From CAZBMD01 sp964493325 (lineage in GTDB: Bacteria; Babelota; Babeliae; Babelales; RVW-14), in contig CAZBMD010000001.1 of assembly GCA_964493325.1 (NCBI GenBank), positions 208,204 to 272,203 of the forward strand: DNA of 64,000 nucleotides, in the 5' to 3' direction. The translations under genes were made by a program, and so were the position numbers. The notes under the pieces were generated by a model, which saw only the letters and a program-made list of their open reading frames with translations, was not told the DNA's origin and did not search any database. Shown in pieces: positions 9,195 to 17,304 of the stretch (its first letter is position 1; each line of letters opens with the position of its first letter).

Positions 9195-10070
9195 TTAATT
9201 TTCAAGATAGTCAGTTAAAATATGCATTAAATGTGGGATATTTTCTTTGGCCAAATCAAAAATAGTTTGGCCAAATATATTTGTTTGATGTATGTTCCAA
9301 AGATCTTTTTTTTGAAGTAAAAGTCTTATTACTGGTTCATCTTTTTCAATAATTGAACGCATGAGCGCTGTATGCCCATAAATGTCTGTAGCAGCGTGAT
9401 TAATTTTGCTGCATTCAAAAAACATTTCGATGATCTCTCTGCTTTTGCTAACAGCTGCTATTGTAAGACCTGAAGCAAGCAGTGGCGAAATAAGCCAGTT
9501 AGGGCGAAATCCTTTTTGTAAAAATTTACGGACAATTTGTACTTCGCCATTGAGCGAGCTTTCATGGAATGTTTTGAGATCTTCATTTTTTATTGTTTTT
9601 GGCGAAAAAAGTTGGATAATAATTTGGTTAAATTTATGGATGTCATCCAACGAGAAATTGAATCTGTGCATTTTTCGGAGTATTTGATAGAGGTTGTTGT
9701 TGATAAGGGCATTTGATAAAAGATACAGAGCGTTGGGAGTTATTCCAATCCATTCTTGTAACTGTTCTTTTAAATCTTTTTTATTTTTTGGCTGAGGTTT
9801 TACGTTTTTTTGATATTTTCTTTTTTTAGAATTGGATATGGCCCAATAATCCAAGTTTAATTTTAAGATATCTCGATAATTATTTTGAGTAAGCTCTCTT
9901 AATCCATCTTCAAATTTTTTGCATTCGATAGGATTATCTGTTAACCATTGTTTTTGCTGAGCCAAAAAAATTTCATTATTTCTAAGATTATAAGAGATGT
10001 TGTTCATTGAAAAAATCTGAGAAATCCCTGTACTTATAAAAAGAGAAGTCAGTATTATTTTTATTATCAT
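9195..10070 (-). CDS. Secreted ankyrin-like protein, GFRPNW paralog family (copy 4)
   Basis: First gene of the tandem array. The frame is open further upstream to 10229, but the ATG at 10070 is chosen because it begins a signal peptide (MIIKIILTSLFISTGISQIFS), has AGAGAG upstream, and gives 291 residues, like its paralogs. The shared block is 'LQKGFRPNWLISPLLASGL', with Asn replacing the Asp of the other copies, followed by ankyrin-like repeats ('GHTALMRSIIEKDEPVIRLLL'). A dyad at 10104-10121 lies in the region shared with the divergent outer-membrane gene. Confidence 0.75.
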   Translation of the reverse strand: MIIKIILTSLFISTGISQIFSMNNISYNLRNNEIFLAQQKQWLTDNPIECKKFEDGLRELTQNNYRDILKLNLDYWAISNSKKRKYQKNVKPQPKNKKDLKEQLQEWIGITPNALYLLSNALINNNLYQILRKMHRFNFSLDDIHKFNQIIIQLFSPKTIKNEDLKTFHESSLNGEVQIVRKFLQKGFRPNWLISPLLASGLTIAAVSKSREIIEMFFECSKINHAATDIYGHTALMRSIIEKDEPVIRLLLQKKDLWNIHQTNIFGQTIFDLAKENIPHLMHILTDYLEN

Positions 10071-10103
10071 TATACTCTCTTGATTATCGTTTAATGTGAT
10101 GAC

Positions 10104-10121
10104 TGTTACGATTTTGTAACA
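10104..10121. promoter_or_regulatory. TGTTAC-N6-GTAACA dyad between divergent genes
   Basis: A perfect 6-bp inverted repeat with a 6-base spacer sits 34 bases upstream of the first ankyrin-family gene and about 155 bases upstream of the divergent outer-membrane gene. The spacing and symmetry fit a dimeric repressor site. No regulator gene lies nearby, so this is only a candidate. Confidence 0.25.
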
Positions 10122-10275
10122 ATAATAGTGTTTGTAATTACGTAGTGTAAGTTTTTTATAATTTTTTCCAAGATAAAGCTTTCTTTTTTGCCTCCTTGAC
10201 CCCATCCCAGCAATGATGCTATAACACAAAAATAGATTTTGAAAAACTTATGCATGTTATGCAGAAAGGATGTGA

Positions 10276-11802
10276 ATGTACTTGCGCAAAGGCAGAATAA
10301 AAACTTGGCAGCCATTACTAGTTCTTGCTTTGTTTCTTTCAATGCTGACTTTTTCTGAGCGCTGTTTTGCTGTGCCAATGAATAATATTCAAGACACTCA
10401 GCCGATATATACTCCTTTTGGGTCAGATAAATTTTATACTGAAAAAAAGGGAACAGAGATTCGCTTCCACCTATCTCCATTTTATCAGCAGACCAAAAGT
10501 GCGCGCGATGATACTGGTAAAAAGGTGCCAATTGGTGATATCTATGGGCCATGGAATATGTTTGGGGTATTTTTCAAAGCTGATGGTGCAAACGCTTCTA
10601 CTGATGGTAACCCGCTCCCAACCGGTAAGACGCTTGCAAATTTTACCAATCTTCAAAAATCGTATAATGAGCTAAAAAGGTTACGATCTGAAAAAGATAC
10701 TACCTTTGCTAACGGTACTCAAACAAACCTCTATCGTGATAAAGATTTTACCTCAGAAGCTGAGTTTAATCCTGATATAGATACAGTTGGTACATACGAA
10801 GCAGTTCCTGTGCGCTATGAAAAAATGGGTGTGCGTGGTCAATTGTGTTTTGATTTTTCATTTGGACTAGGCCTTGGTGTGCGCATGGGTCTTGTTAACT
10901 ATCGTCAAATCCAAGAGTTCTCTACTAATAATGATTTTAAGAGAATAGCTGGGTTACCCTACACCACCGTTGCTAGCGGTGTAACGACTGACAACCCTCC
11001 ACTTCCAGTGGGGGATCCGGGCTTTGACCCTTCTGCCAATCTTATTGCAAAAAATGTGCTGGATGGTCGAGCGCGTGACATGCTTGCAAGTGACCTTGAG
11101 CTTGATTTAAGTGATGTTCACGAAACAGAAGCAGAAGATTCTCACGTGTACTTGTTTTGGCGGCACGCGTTCAGGATTAATGATAAAGATAACTATCACG
11201 TAGCGAGCATCATTCCGTACTTTTCTGTTGGTATTTGGTTGCCAACAGGCGAAGAAAAAGATCAAAATCGTCCATTTTCAATTGCTACCGGCAACGATGG
11301 ATTTACCGGCATTTCACTTGAAGGTTCTCTTAATTTTGATTTTCCAAAAACGATTCAAGTTGGTTTAGGTGGTGGTTTTGTATTTTTTAATGAGCGTGAT
11401 TTGGTTAATCAGCGAGTTCCATCTAGTTTATTTCAAAGTGGCATTACACCTTGGAAGGTTAATATTTGCAAAGAGCCGGGAATGACCTGGTATGTGAATG
11501 CATCATTTAAATCAGATGATTTTATAAAAAACCTTTCTTTCTATTTTGACTATCTCTATACCGAGCATCTTAAAGATGAAGTTACATTGCTTGAAAAAAA
11601 TGCTACTCGAGCAAAGGCTTTTGCTCCAGGAGTTTCGATGCTTCAAGATCAATCACAATGGAAAAACCAACAATTTAATATAGGCTTTGACTATCGAATT
11701 GCGCCGTTTCTTGCCATTGGAGTTGGCGCGCAAGCTCACATTAGTGGTATTCAAGTCTATCGATCAACGACGCTTATAGGCAGCATTGGCATGACATTCT
11801 AG
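10276..11802 (+). CDS. Outer-membrane beta-barrel-type protein
   Basis: The 508-residue protein has a signal peptide ending near 'SERCFA' and then alternating polar/hydrophobic strands rich in Tyr, Phe and Gly, ending in a C-terminal Phe ('IGSIGMTF'), as is usual for outer-membrane barrels. The motif 'VGIWLPTGEEKD' is matched by 'VGVRFPTGSGDEK' in the barrel protein at 26356, so the two are probably distant paralogs. The start at 10276 follows AAAGGATGTGA. No known porin family can be named. It stands alone, divergent from the ankyrin-family array and convergent with the HAD gene. Confidence 0.75.
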   Translation: MYLRKGRIKTWQPLLVLALFLSMLTFSERCFAVPMNNIQDTQPIYTPFGSDKFYTEKKGTEIRFHLSPFYQQTKSARDDTGKKVPIGDIYGPWNMFGVFFKADGANASTDGNPLPTGKTLANFTNLQKSYNELKRLRSEKDTTFANGTQTNLYRDKDFTSEAEFNPDIDTVGTYEAVPVRYEKMGVRGQLCFDFSFGLGLGVRMGLVNYRQIQEFSTNNDFKRIAGLPYTTVASGVTTDNPPLPVGDPGFDPSANLIAKNVLDGRARDMLASDLELDLSDVHETEAEDSHVYLFWRHAFRINDKDNYHVASIIPYFSVGIWLPTGEEKDQNRPFSIATGNDGFTGISLEGSLNFDFPKTIQVGLGGGFVFFNERDLVNQRVPSSLFQSGITPWKVNICKEPGMTWYVNASFKSDDFIKNLSFYFDYLYTEHLKDEVTLLEKNATRAKAFAPGVSMLQDQSQWKNQQFNIGFDYRIAPFLAIGVGAQAHISGIQVYRSTTLIGSIGMTF

Positions 11803-11887
11803 TAAATGCCATGGTCAAAACTTGCCGATAAATTTATAAAAAAATTGATAAAATTTTATAGATAGTGGTTGGAAGCATTGAGGAAGA

Positions 11888-12565
11888 TTAAATCTTCTTC
11901 AATGCATCAACTGCCTGGTGGTAGTTTTCGATAGAATCATGAGCGTGGATGAGATGTTCTTGATTGAGTTCGTTTTTAATAGCAATACATTTCATTCCTG
12001 CAGCTTGAGCTGCTTGAAAGCCAAATACTGAATCTTCAAATACAACACATTCTTCAGGTTTTGCACCAAGCTGCGCCGCCGTGTGTAAAAAAAGTGCTGG
12101 ATCTGGTTTTGGTTTATTATCTACGTGTTCTATGCAGTATAGATTGTTTCCAAAGAACTTTTCGAAGTTCATTTTTTTTGTAAAATTGGCAAGGTCATTT
12201 GCTGTGGCATTAGTTGCAATTCCGCTTGGAATTTGATGATGTGCTATTTTTTCATGAAAAAGTTCAAATCCTTCGATGAATTCAACCTGATGCTGAAAGT
12301 AGGATTGAGCTAGTGCCATTTTATAGCGGACAAGTTCATCAATGGTTTTTTCAAGCCCAAAATGCGCTTTTAATTTTTTTACAACATTTGTCATATTCAT
12401 TCCTGAAAATGATTTTAAAAGCTTAGTTGCTTCATCATCTAGGGTATGAATGCCATTGTACGCCAAAACGTCTACGGTAACCTGTTTCCAGATGTGCTCT
12501 GTCTGAATGATGGTTCCATCCATGTCAAAAATGATTGCTTTGACCTTGTGTTTAATTTGATCCAT
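11888..12565 (-). CDS. HAD-superfamily phosphatase (beta-phosphoglucomutase-like)
   Basis: The product is a cytoplasmic hydrolase of the haloacid dehalogenase superfamily. Motif I 'IIFDMDGTIIQTE' holds the nucleophile Asp14 and the acid/base Asp16. Motif II is near 'GIATNATA' and motifs III/IV are around 'KPKPDPALF' and 'VVFEDSVFGFQAA'. The helical cap between motifs I and II marks subclass I, close to phosphoglycolate phosphatases and beta-phosphoglucomutases; the substrate cannot be told from sequence. The start at 12565 is chosen for AAGGAG six bases upstream; a longer frame begins at 12595. Length is 225 residues. Confidence 0.88.
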   Translation of the reverse strand: MDQIKHKVKAIIFDMDGTIIQTEHIWKQVTVDVLAYNGIHTLDDEATKLLKSFSGMNMTNVVKKLKAHFGLEKTIDELVRYKMALAQSYFQHQVEFIEGFELFHEKIAHHQIPSGIATNATANDLANFTKKMNFEKFFGNNLYCIEHVDNKPKPDPALFLHTAAQLGAKPEECVVFEDSVFGFQAAQAAGMKCIAIKNELNQEHLIHAHDSIENYHQAVDALKKI

Positions 12566-12890
12566 GGAGACTCCTTCTCTATTAGTTGGGATCAATGATG
12601 TTTAATACATGCCTCGTGTAGATTGATTTTTCCAAGTCTACGTAAAAAAGAGGATCAATGTAAATATAGTTATCATTATACCAGATTGATCATTTATGTC
12701 AAATTGAAATAATACACCTAAAGAGTCTATGTTTGGGTGTGTTTTGTATTAAAAAACTATGGCTTTAGCAATGAGCATCTGTGATCTTTACGCGTTGTTC
12801 TTGTATTGCAAGTTACACAGATTTGGGTAGTATTGGGATAATTTCGACTATGCACAATGTTGTGCGGCACGCAAAAAAAAGGGTTTTGGG
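12566..12890. other. Non-coding stretch between divergent HAD gene and uppS
   Basis: About 325 AT-rich bases with no plausible ORF or tRNA. It should hold the promoters of the HAD gene (minus) and of uppS (plus). Weak inverted repeats are visible, for example GCACAA-TG-TTGTGC near 12853 and an ACACC/GGGTGT pair near 12715-12742. None can be assigned a function. Confidence 0.4.
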
Positions 12891-13577
12891 ATGCAACATC
12901 TTGCCATTATTCCAGATGGAAATCGCCGTTGGGCTTTAAAAAATAAGCTAAAGTCTTACTTTGGCCACAAAACAGGACAAGAATCTGTGCGATCGGCGAT
13001 GAAGGTTTGTTTAGAAAATAATATTCAGTATCTATCAATTTATACATTTTCTCTTGAAAATTTTAAGCGAAGTGATGAAGAAAAAGAATATCTTTTTGAA
13101 CTTCTGTCTAAGGGTCTTGCGGATGAACTTCCACATCTTTTGGAGCATGGCATACGTATTTCGTTTGTTGGAGATAAATCATTTTTTCCATCGTCATTGC
13201 AACAGGTTATTTATGAATTGGAATCAAAAACAAAGCATCTTGATAAGCTTCGCGTAAATTTACTTTTTTGTTATGGTGCTCAGCAAGAAATTGTGCATGC
13301 CGTCAAATCGCTTTCTGAAAAAGTAAAGCGAGGCGAGCTTGATCCTGCAACTATTGATGAAAAGGTTATTAGTAGAGAGTTGTGGACGGCTGGAACTCCA
13401 GACCCAGACCTGATCATTCGCACTGGGGGAGCTTTACGACTTAGCAATTTTTTACTTTTTCAGGCTGCATACAGTGAATTTATGTTTATTGATTGTTTTT
13501 GGCCAGAAATGACACATGCAAAATTGCAAGCGTGCATCGATGAATTTCGATCAGTTAAGCGTAATTTTGGACAATAA
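12891..13577 (+). CDS. uppS: Undecaprenyl (polyprenyl) diphosphate synthase
   Basis: This cis-prenyltransferase makes the lipid carrier for peptidoglycan and glycan assembly. The N-terminal 'IIPDGNRRWA' holds the catalytic Asp9 and the Arg pair. 'YTFSLENFKRS' and the C-terminal 'DLIIRTGGALRLSNFLLFQ' and 'AYSEFMFIDCFWPEM' blocks are all in place. The length of 228 residues is normal to slightly short. The usual Glu in the 'TGGExR' or 'TSGExR' motif is Ala here, which is unusual; the later Glu of 'AYSE' is kept. gpsA follows after 8 bases, so the two envelope-lipid genes probably form an operon. Confidence 0.95.
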   Translation: MQHLAIIPDGNRRWALKNKLKSYFGHKTGQESVRSAMKVCLENNIQYLSIYTFSLENFKRSDEEKEYLFELLSKGLADELPHLLEHGIRISFVGDKSFFPSSLQQVIYELESKTKHLDKLRVNLLFCYGAQQEIVHAVKSLSEKVKRGELDPATIDEKVISRELWTAGTPDPDLIIRTGGALRLSNFLLFQAAYSEFMFIDCFWPEMTHAKLQACIDEFRSVKRNFGQ

Positions 13578-13585
13578 AAGAGTTT

Positions 13586-14557
13586 ATGATGAAACAACAA
13601 ATAACGGTTCTTGGAGCTGGAGCGTGGGGCTGTGCAATTGCTCATTTGCTTGCAATCAATGGCCACCAAGTGACGCTGTGGTGCCACGAGCCAGAGCTAG
13701 CTGACGAAATTAATAGTCGAAAAACCAACAGTCTTTTTCTTCCTGATGTGGAATTACCACACAATATTTTTGCAACGCCAAGCTTGCAAGAAGCGCTTGA
13801 TGGCGCATCGCTTATTTTTGAAGCGGTACCTGTTTCATTTCTCAGAATAGTGCTGCAACATGCCAAAGAATTTGTCGATTCAGAGTCGATATGGGCCATT
13901 TTAAGCAAAGGCATTGAGCAAAAAACGCTTAAATTTCCATCACAAATCCTTGATGATGTTTTTGGTTACGATGTAAAAAAAGTGGTTATTGGTGGTCCAA
14001 CATTTGCACGCGAATTGGTTAATAGCGTTGTGTCAGCAACAACGGTTGCTAGTAATGATTCGGCAAGAGCGCAAGCGGTTGCCAACCTTTTGCGCAACGA
14101 TTATTTCAAGCCCTATTTGTCAGACGATATGCTTGGCGTGCAAGCTGGCGGAGCTCTCAAAAATGTGATAGCGCTGACCATAGGCATCGCTCTTGGTAGT
14201 GGAGCTGGTGACAACACTATCGCCTTACTTTTGACGCAAGGCCTTGAAGAAATGGGGCAGCTTACAAAGTTTTTTGGAGGCAAGTCGCAAACGGTGTACG
14301 GCCTGTCTGGATTTGGTGATTTGATTTTGACTTGCAACGGGTCACTGAGTAAAAATTTACATGTCGGCAAATTATTGGGACAGGGCAATTTGCTTGCTCG
14401 CATCAGTAGTCAGGGCGTTTTGCCCGAAGGTATTAATACGGTTCAATCTGTCTATCAAATACTTCTAGATCAAAAAATCAATGCGCCACTCATGATGAGT
14501 ACGTATCAATTTATTTTTGAACAACTTTCTTTTTCAGCGGTTTTGGCTGCTTTGTAG
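13586..14557 (+). CDS. gpsA: Glycerol-3-phosphate dehydrogenase [NAD(P)+]
   Basis: GpsA reduces dihydroxyacetone phosphate to sn-glycerol-3-phosphate, the backbone of membrane phospholipids. The Rossmann motif 'VLGAGAWG' is at residues 8-15. 'GGPTFAREL', the catalytic-Lys block 'GGALKNVIAL' and 'GLSGFGDLILTC' are intact. The length is 323 residues, within the family range. It follows uppS by 8 bases. Its 3' end overlaps the convergent comEC-like gene by 47 bases, so its last 15 or so codons are antisense to that gene's end. Confidence 0.96.
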   Translation: MMKQQITVLGAGAWGCAIAHLLAINGHQVTLWCHEPELADEINSRKTNSLFLPDVELPHNIFATPSLQEALDGASLIFEAVPVSFLRIVLQHAKEFVDSESIWAILSKGIEQKTLKFPSQILDDVFGYDVKKVVIGGPTFARELVNSVVSATTVASNDSARAQAVANLLRNDYFKPYLSDDMLGVQAGGALKNVIALTIGIALGSGAGDNTIALLLTQGLEEMGQLTKFFGGKSQTVYGLSGFGDLILTCNGSLSKNLHVGKLLGQGNLLARISSQGVLPEGINTVQSVYQILLDQKINAPLMMSTYQFIFEQLSFSAVLAAL

Positions 14558-15380
14558 GGCGTGTGATTTTGGTTCCGTGCTGTTCAGCCACACGCTTAAG
14601 CTCAAAAAATGTCGCCCATGATCGTTTGGATGTAAACGGTTCAAAGAAAGGTAAAAAAATTTCGCGTACAGTTCCCTTTCTGCATAACTCGGTTGCAGCT
14701 TCAAAGCTGCTTCCTCCTGGTTTTAAAAGCTCAATATAATCCACGGTGTTTCGTCCAAAATGGGTTACCAGCTGCTGCTGAAGATCAAATGCTAGATATT
14801 TTTGAATTGATTGGCGGCTATTTAAAAAGCCACGGTCAATGAGTGTAATTGCTCCTTTGTTGTCCCGTCTAATTTCGAGTTTTTCGTTAACCTGAACTGT
14901 GAGGGCATTTAGTCTAGTGGCGGTTTGATAGAGCCTGAGCCCTCCAAGAGATAGAGCCAGGACCAAACTCAGGATTAAGATTGGCGCTTTGGTTTTGAGT
15001 TTTTTTCGGATAACTAAAAAAGTGATGATTGGAATAAAAAGCAGAGCGCCTTGGTGTGGTTTGGAGAAGTGAATTATCCAGTCGTTGCTGCCGTGCTCAA
15101 GCATTGTGTGCCATGCGGCAGCAAGCCATTCAAGCAGGCTTGCCAAAAACATGTTGGGAATGCCGACAAGTTCGGTAAAAAACATCAAAGAACTGGTAAA
15201 AAGAAAGAGTGAGAGCAGTGGTGCAAAAATCAGGTTGCCAACAAAGGTCATCATTGAAATGCCAAGCCCCCAGCTGACCAAAATGGGGAGCGCAACGATT
15301 GTTGCAATCAGCTGCGTTGAGGTAAATTGTACGATATAATTTTTTAGATATTGCCAGAGCGGCTTACATGCTTGATTCAT
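14511..15380 (-). CDS. Reduced ComEC/Rec2-like membrane protein
   Basis: The first 150 residues match the C-terminal half of the ComEC 'competence' membrane domain: 'STQLIATIVALPILVSWGLG' followed by a run of membrane helices. The later part aligns in outline with the metallo-beta-lactamase-like domain of ComEC, but the metal-binding HxHxDH segment is absent. In its place is 'VDYIELLKPGGSS'. The N-terminal OB-fold and the first half of the competence domain are missing. The length of 289 residues compares with 600-800 for full ComEC. I chose ATG 15380 because it overlaps the holB stop as ATGA; a TTG start at 15413 is possible. Function may be lost or changed. Confidence 0.65.
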   Translation of the reverse strand: MNQACKPLWQYLKNYIVQFTSTQLIATIVALPILVSWGLGISMMTFVGNLIFAPLLSLFLFTSSLMFFTELVGIPNMFLASLLEWLAAAWHTMLEHGSNDWIIHFSKPHQGALLFIPIITFLVIRKKLKTKAPILILSLVLALSLGGLRLYQTATRLNALTVQVNEKLEIRRDNKGAITLIDRGFLNSRQSIQKYLAFDLQQQLVTHFGRNTVDYIELLKPGGSSFEAATELCRKGTVREIFLPFFEPFTSKRSWATFFELKRVAEQHGTKITRPTKQPKPLKKKVVQK

Positions 15381-16120
15381 GAATGCAAGAGAGCTAAAAA
15401 CAGGTTTTTCCAAAAGATATCGCTGCTTCCCGATTGTGGAGGTTTTAAAAGATGCTTGGTAACGCGTTGAATTTTATCAGAGAGCATCTGTCTAATTTGC
15501 TCATTATTTTCCTGGTAGGTGGCTTTCTTTTTTTCGTTGAGAATCTCAAGTAAGTTGCACGCAAGTTCATAGCTTTGGCTGTCGCTTAGGTGTTCTTTTT
15601 TAAGAAGTGCTTCAAATGCAAAGAAGTCGGCCTGTTTTTTTTCGTCAAGGAAAAAGGTGAGGAGTGGATGAACAGCGTTATTTTCATCTTGTTGGTCAAG
15701 TGTGGTGACAACGGAGCGAGATAAAATGGTAGGCAGAATGGCTCGTTCGTTGGTGGTATGCAGGATAAAGTGATATCCTGTTGGTGGTTCTTCAAGAACT
15801 TTAAGCAGCCTATTTGCTGTTGCTACGTTCAGTGTTTCTGCTTTGGTGAGGATAAAAAAGAAGCGCTCTCCCGGATCAAGTGCAAATCTAATTCGTTCAA
15901 AAACAATCTCAATATCATCAACGCCATAGCCTTTTTCGGGAACAATCCATATAGCTCCGTGGTGTTGGCGCTGTTTTACTTTGCGACAGTCTACGCAGAA
16001 GCAATGTTCATCGCCTGTTTGAATGCAAAAAACAACTTGCAGCATTTTCTCGGTCTGTTGGGAGGTTTTTTGCTCGGAGCCGACAAAGAGTTGAGATGGA
16101 ACAGTTGATTGATTTTTCAT
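15377..16120 (-). CDS. holB: DNA polymerase III delta'-like clamp-loader subunit
   Basis: The 247-residue protein resembles the delta' / DnaX-type AAA+ fold. It has a Cys cluster ('CFCVDCRKV') like the zinc module of clamp loaders. This is followed by 'FFFILTKAETLNVATANRLLKVLEEPPTGYHFILHTTN', the sensor/Walker-B region, and 'ILPTILSRS' matching the SRC motif. A Walker A loop is not evident, as expected for delta'. It would help load the replication sliding clamp. It overlaps the ComEC-like gene by four bases. The family is fairly sure; whether it is delta' or a shortened DnaX-like protein is less so. Confidence 0.8.
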   Translation of the reverse strand: MKNQSTVPSQLFVGSEQKTSQQTEKMLQVVFCIQTGDEHCFCVDCRKVKQRQHHGAIWIVPEKGYGVDDIEIVFERIRFALDPGERFFFILTKAETLNVATANRLLKVLEEPPTGYHFILHTTNERAILPTILSRSVVTTLDQQDENNAVHPLLTFFLDEKKQADFFAFEALLKKEHLSDSQSYELACNLLEILNEKKKATYQENNEQIRQMLSDKIQRVTKHLLKPPQSGSSDIFWKNLFLALLHS

Positions 16121-16333
16121 GCGATTTTTCTCTATTTATACCTTGAGTGGAGGCTTTTTACCCTGCTTTTATCTTATCACAGTGTAGTAAAATCGTTGGT
16201 TACATCAATGATTACTTATAAAATAATGACAAAACTATTGATTTTATATACTTAGTTGGTGATATATTGATAATAATGAAAAGTAGAAATTTTATAAACC
16301 ACTTAAGTAGAGAACAAGAAAAGGGGATAATGT

Positions 16334-17248
16334 ATGAAGAATATGCAAAAAATATGCCGCATTTTGTCGATGACGCTTATTCTGGGTCTGTTAGCAGGCT
16401 CTGTCTATGGCATGGAAATGATCTCTGGTATTTTTGGCGGCGGCAGTAAAGAGAAAACTAAAGAGAAAACTAAAGAGAAAACTAAAAAAGAAGATAAAAC
16501 TGGTAAAGCTGGTAAAACTGGTAAAGCTGGTAAAACTAATAAACCTAATAAAAAAGAAGATAAAGCTTCTGCGGCAGGAGGTTCTATTTCGGATTTAATA
16601 GAACCAAAAGGATCAGCGGGATCGGCAGTTGGTGGTGCTTCGAAGGCTGGCTCAGGAGCTGGTACAAAAGAGAAAAAAGAAAAAAAATTGTCTGGAGATC
16701 TTCAAAAAAAACAAAAAGGCTCTAAAGAGAAGCTTGCCGAGAAAAAAGAAAAGAAAAAGAAAGCAGTAAAGAAGATTATCGATGCGCTTAAAAAGCGTAA
16801 AGAAGCAAAGAATGCTAAAGAAGCAGCCGCTGCAGATGCCGAATTGAATGCTGCTAAAATAGAAGATGCTAAGGCAGAGGCTGAAGTTCAAGCGGAAACT
16901 CAAGCAACTCAGGAAACTCCTTCATCTTATACTCCAATTCCTCTTATTGTTCCAGATAAACAAATTTCTCCGGATAGCCTAACGAAACCGGGATCAGCAG
17001 CTCCAACTCCTTCGACTACGCCAGATTCTGCATCAACACCAGCAGCTCCAACTCCGTCGGCTACTCCAGATTCTACATCAACGCCAGCACCTACAGCTCC
17101 AACTCCGTCGACTACACCTGATTCTACGTCGACACCGGTACCAGAGGTGACTCCGTCCTCTGATACAGATTTAAGCTCAAGTGATATTGATTATCCAGAT
17201 GAAGATATTAGTTTCTTGGATGGTCTAGATCTTGGTTTAGAAGACTAA
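16334..17248 (+). CDS. Secreted low-complexity repeat protein, Lys-rich then Pro/Thr/Ser-rich
   Basis: A signal peptide (residues 1-27) is followed by three kinds of low complexity. First come Lys-rich repeats ('KEKT' x3, then 'TGKAGK' units). Next is a long Lys/Glu/Ala helical stretch around residues 110-200 that may be coiled coil. Then come about three copies of a 'PTPSTTPDSxSTPxP' unit, and a strongly acidic Asp/Ser C-terminus. I recognise no family. The layout suggests an extended stalk or wall-linked spacer. The start ATG follows AAGGGGATAATGT. A terminator lies 25 bases after the stop. Confidence 0.75.
   Translation: MKNMQKICRILSMTLILGLLAGSVYGMEMISGIFGGGSKEKTKEKTKEKTKKEDKTGKAGKTGKAGKTNKPNKKEDKASAAGGSISDLIEPKGSAGSAVGGASKAGSGAGTKEKKEKKLSGDLQKKQKGSKEKLAEKKEKKKKAVKKIIDALKKRKEAKNAKEAAAADAELNAAKIEDAKAEAEVQAETQATQETPSSYTPIPLIVPDKQISPDSLTKPGSAAPTPSTTPDSASTPAAPTPSATPDSTSTPAPTAPTPSTTPDSTSTPVPEVTPSSDTDLSSSDIDYPDEDISFLDGLDLGLED
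16448..16483 (+). repeat. 12-bp tandem repeat x3 inside coding sequence
   Basis: Three exact copies of AAAGAGAAAACT in a row encode the KEKT repeats. The unit is a multiple of three, so copy-number change would keep the frame. Confidence 0.9.
17000..17137 (+). repeat. Imperfect 42-51-bp tandem repeat x3 inside coding sequence
   Basis: Three diverged copies beginning GCTCCAACTCC encode the Pro/Thr/Ser-rich units. The copies differ mostly at third codon positions and by insertion of two codons between copies 2 and 3. Confidence 0.8.
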
Positions 17249-17273
17249 GTCTTATCAAGTAACGTAAACAGTG

Positions 17274-17300
17274 AAAAAAAGGGCTCGAAAGAGCCCTTTT
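17274..17300. terminator. Bidirectional intrinsic terminator
   Basis: The stem GGGCTC/GAGCCC with a GAAA loop is flanked by a 7-A run and a T4 run. It ends both the repeat-protein gene (plus) and the convergent gene whose stop is at 17305 (minus); the U-tract is stronger on the minus strand. Confidence 0.85.
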
Positions 17301-17304
17301 GCTT

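Noticed and set aside
9195..10229. Longer N-terminus for the first GFRPNW paralog
   Set aside because: The extra 53 residues are basic and not signal-like; the internal ATG gives a signal peptide and the family length.
12566..12890. tRNA or riboswitch in the HAD/uppS gap
   Set aside because: No cloverleaf, T-loop motif or known riboswitch core could be traced; only short weak inverted repeats.
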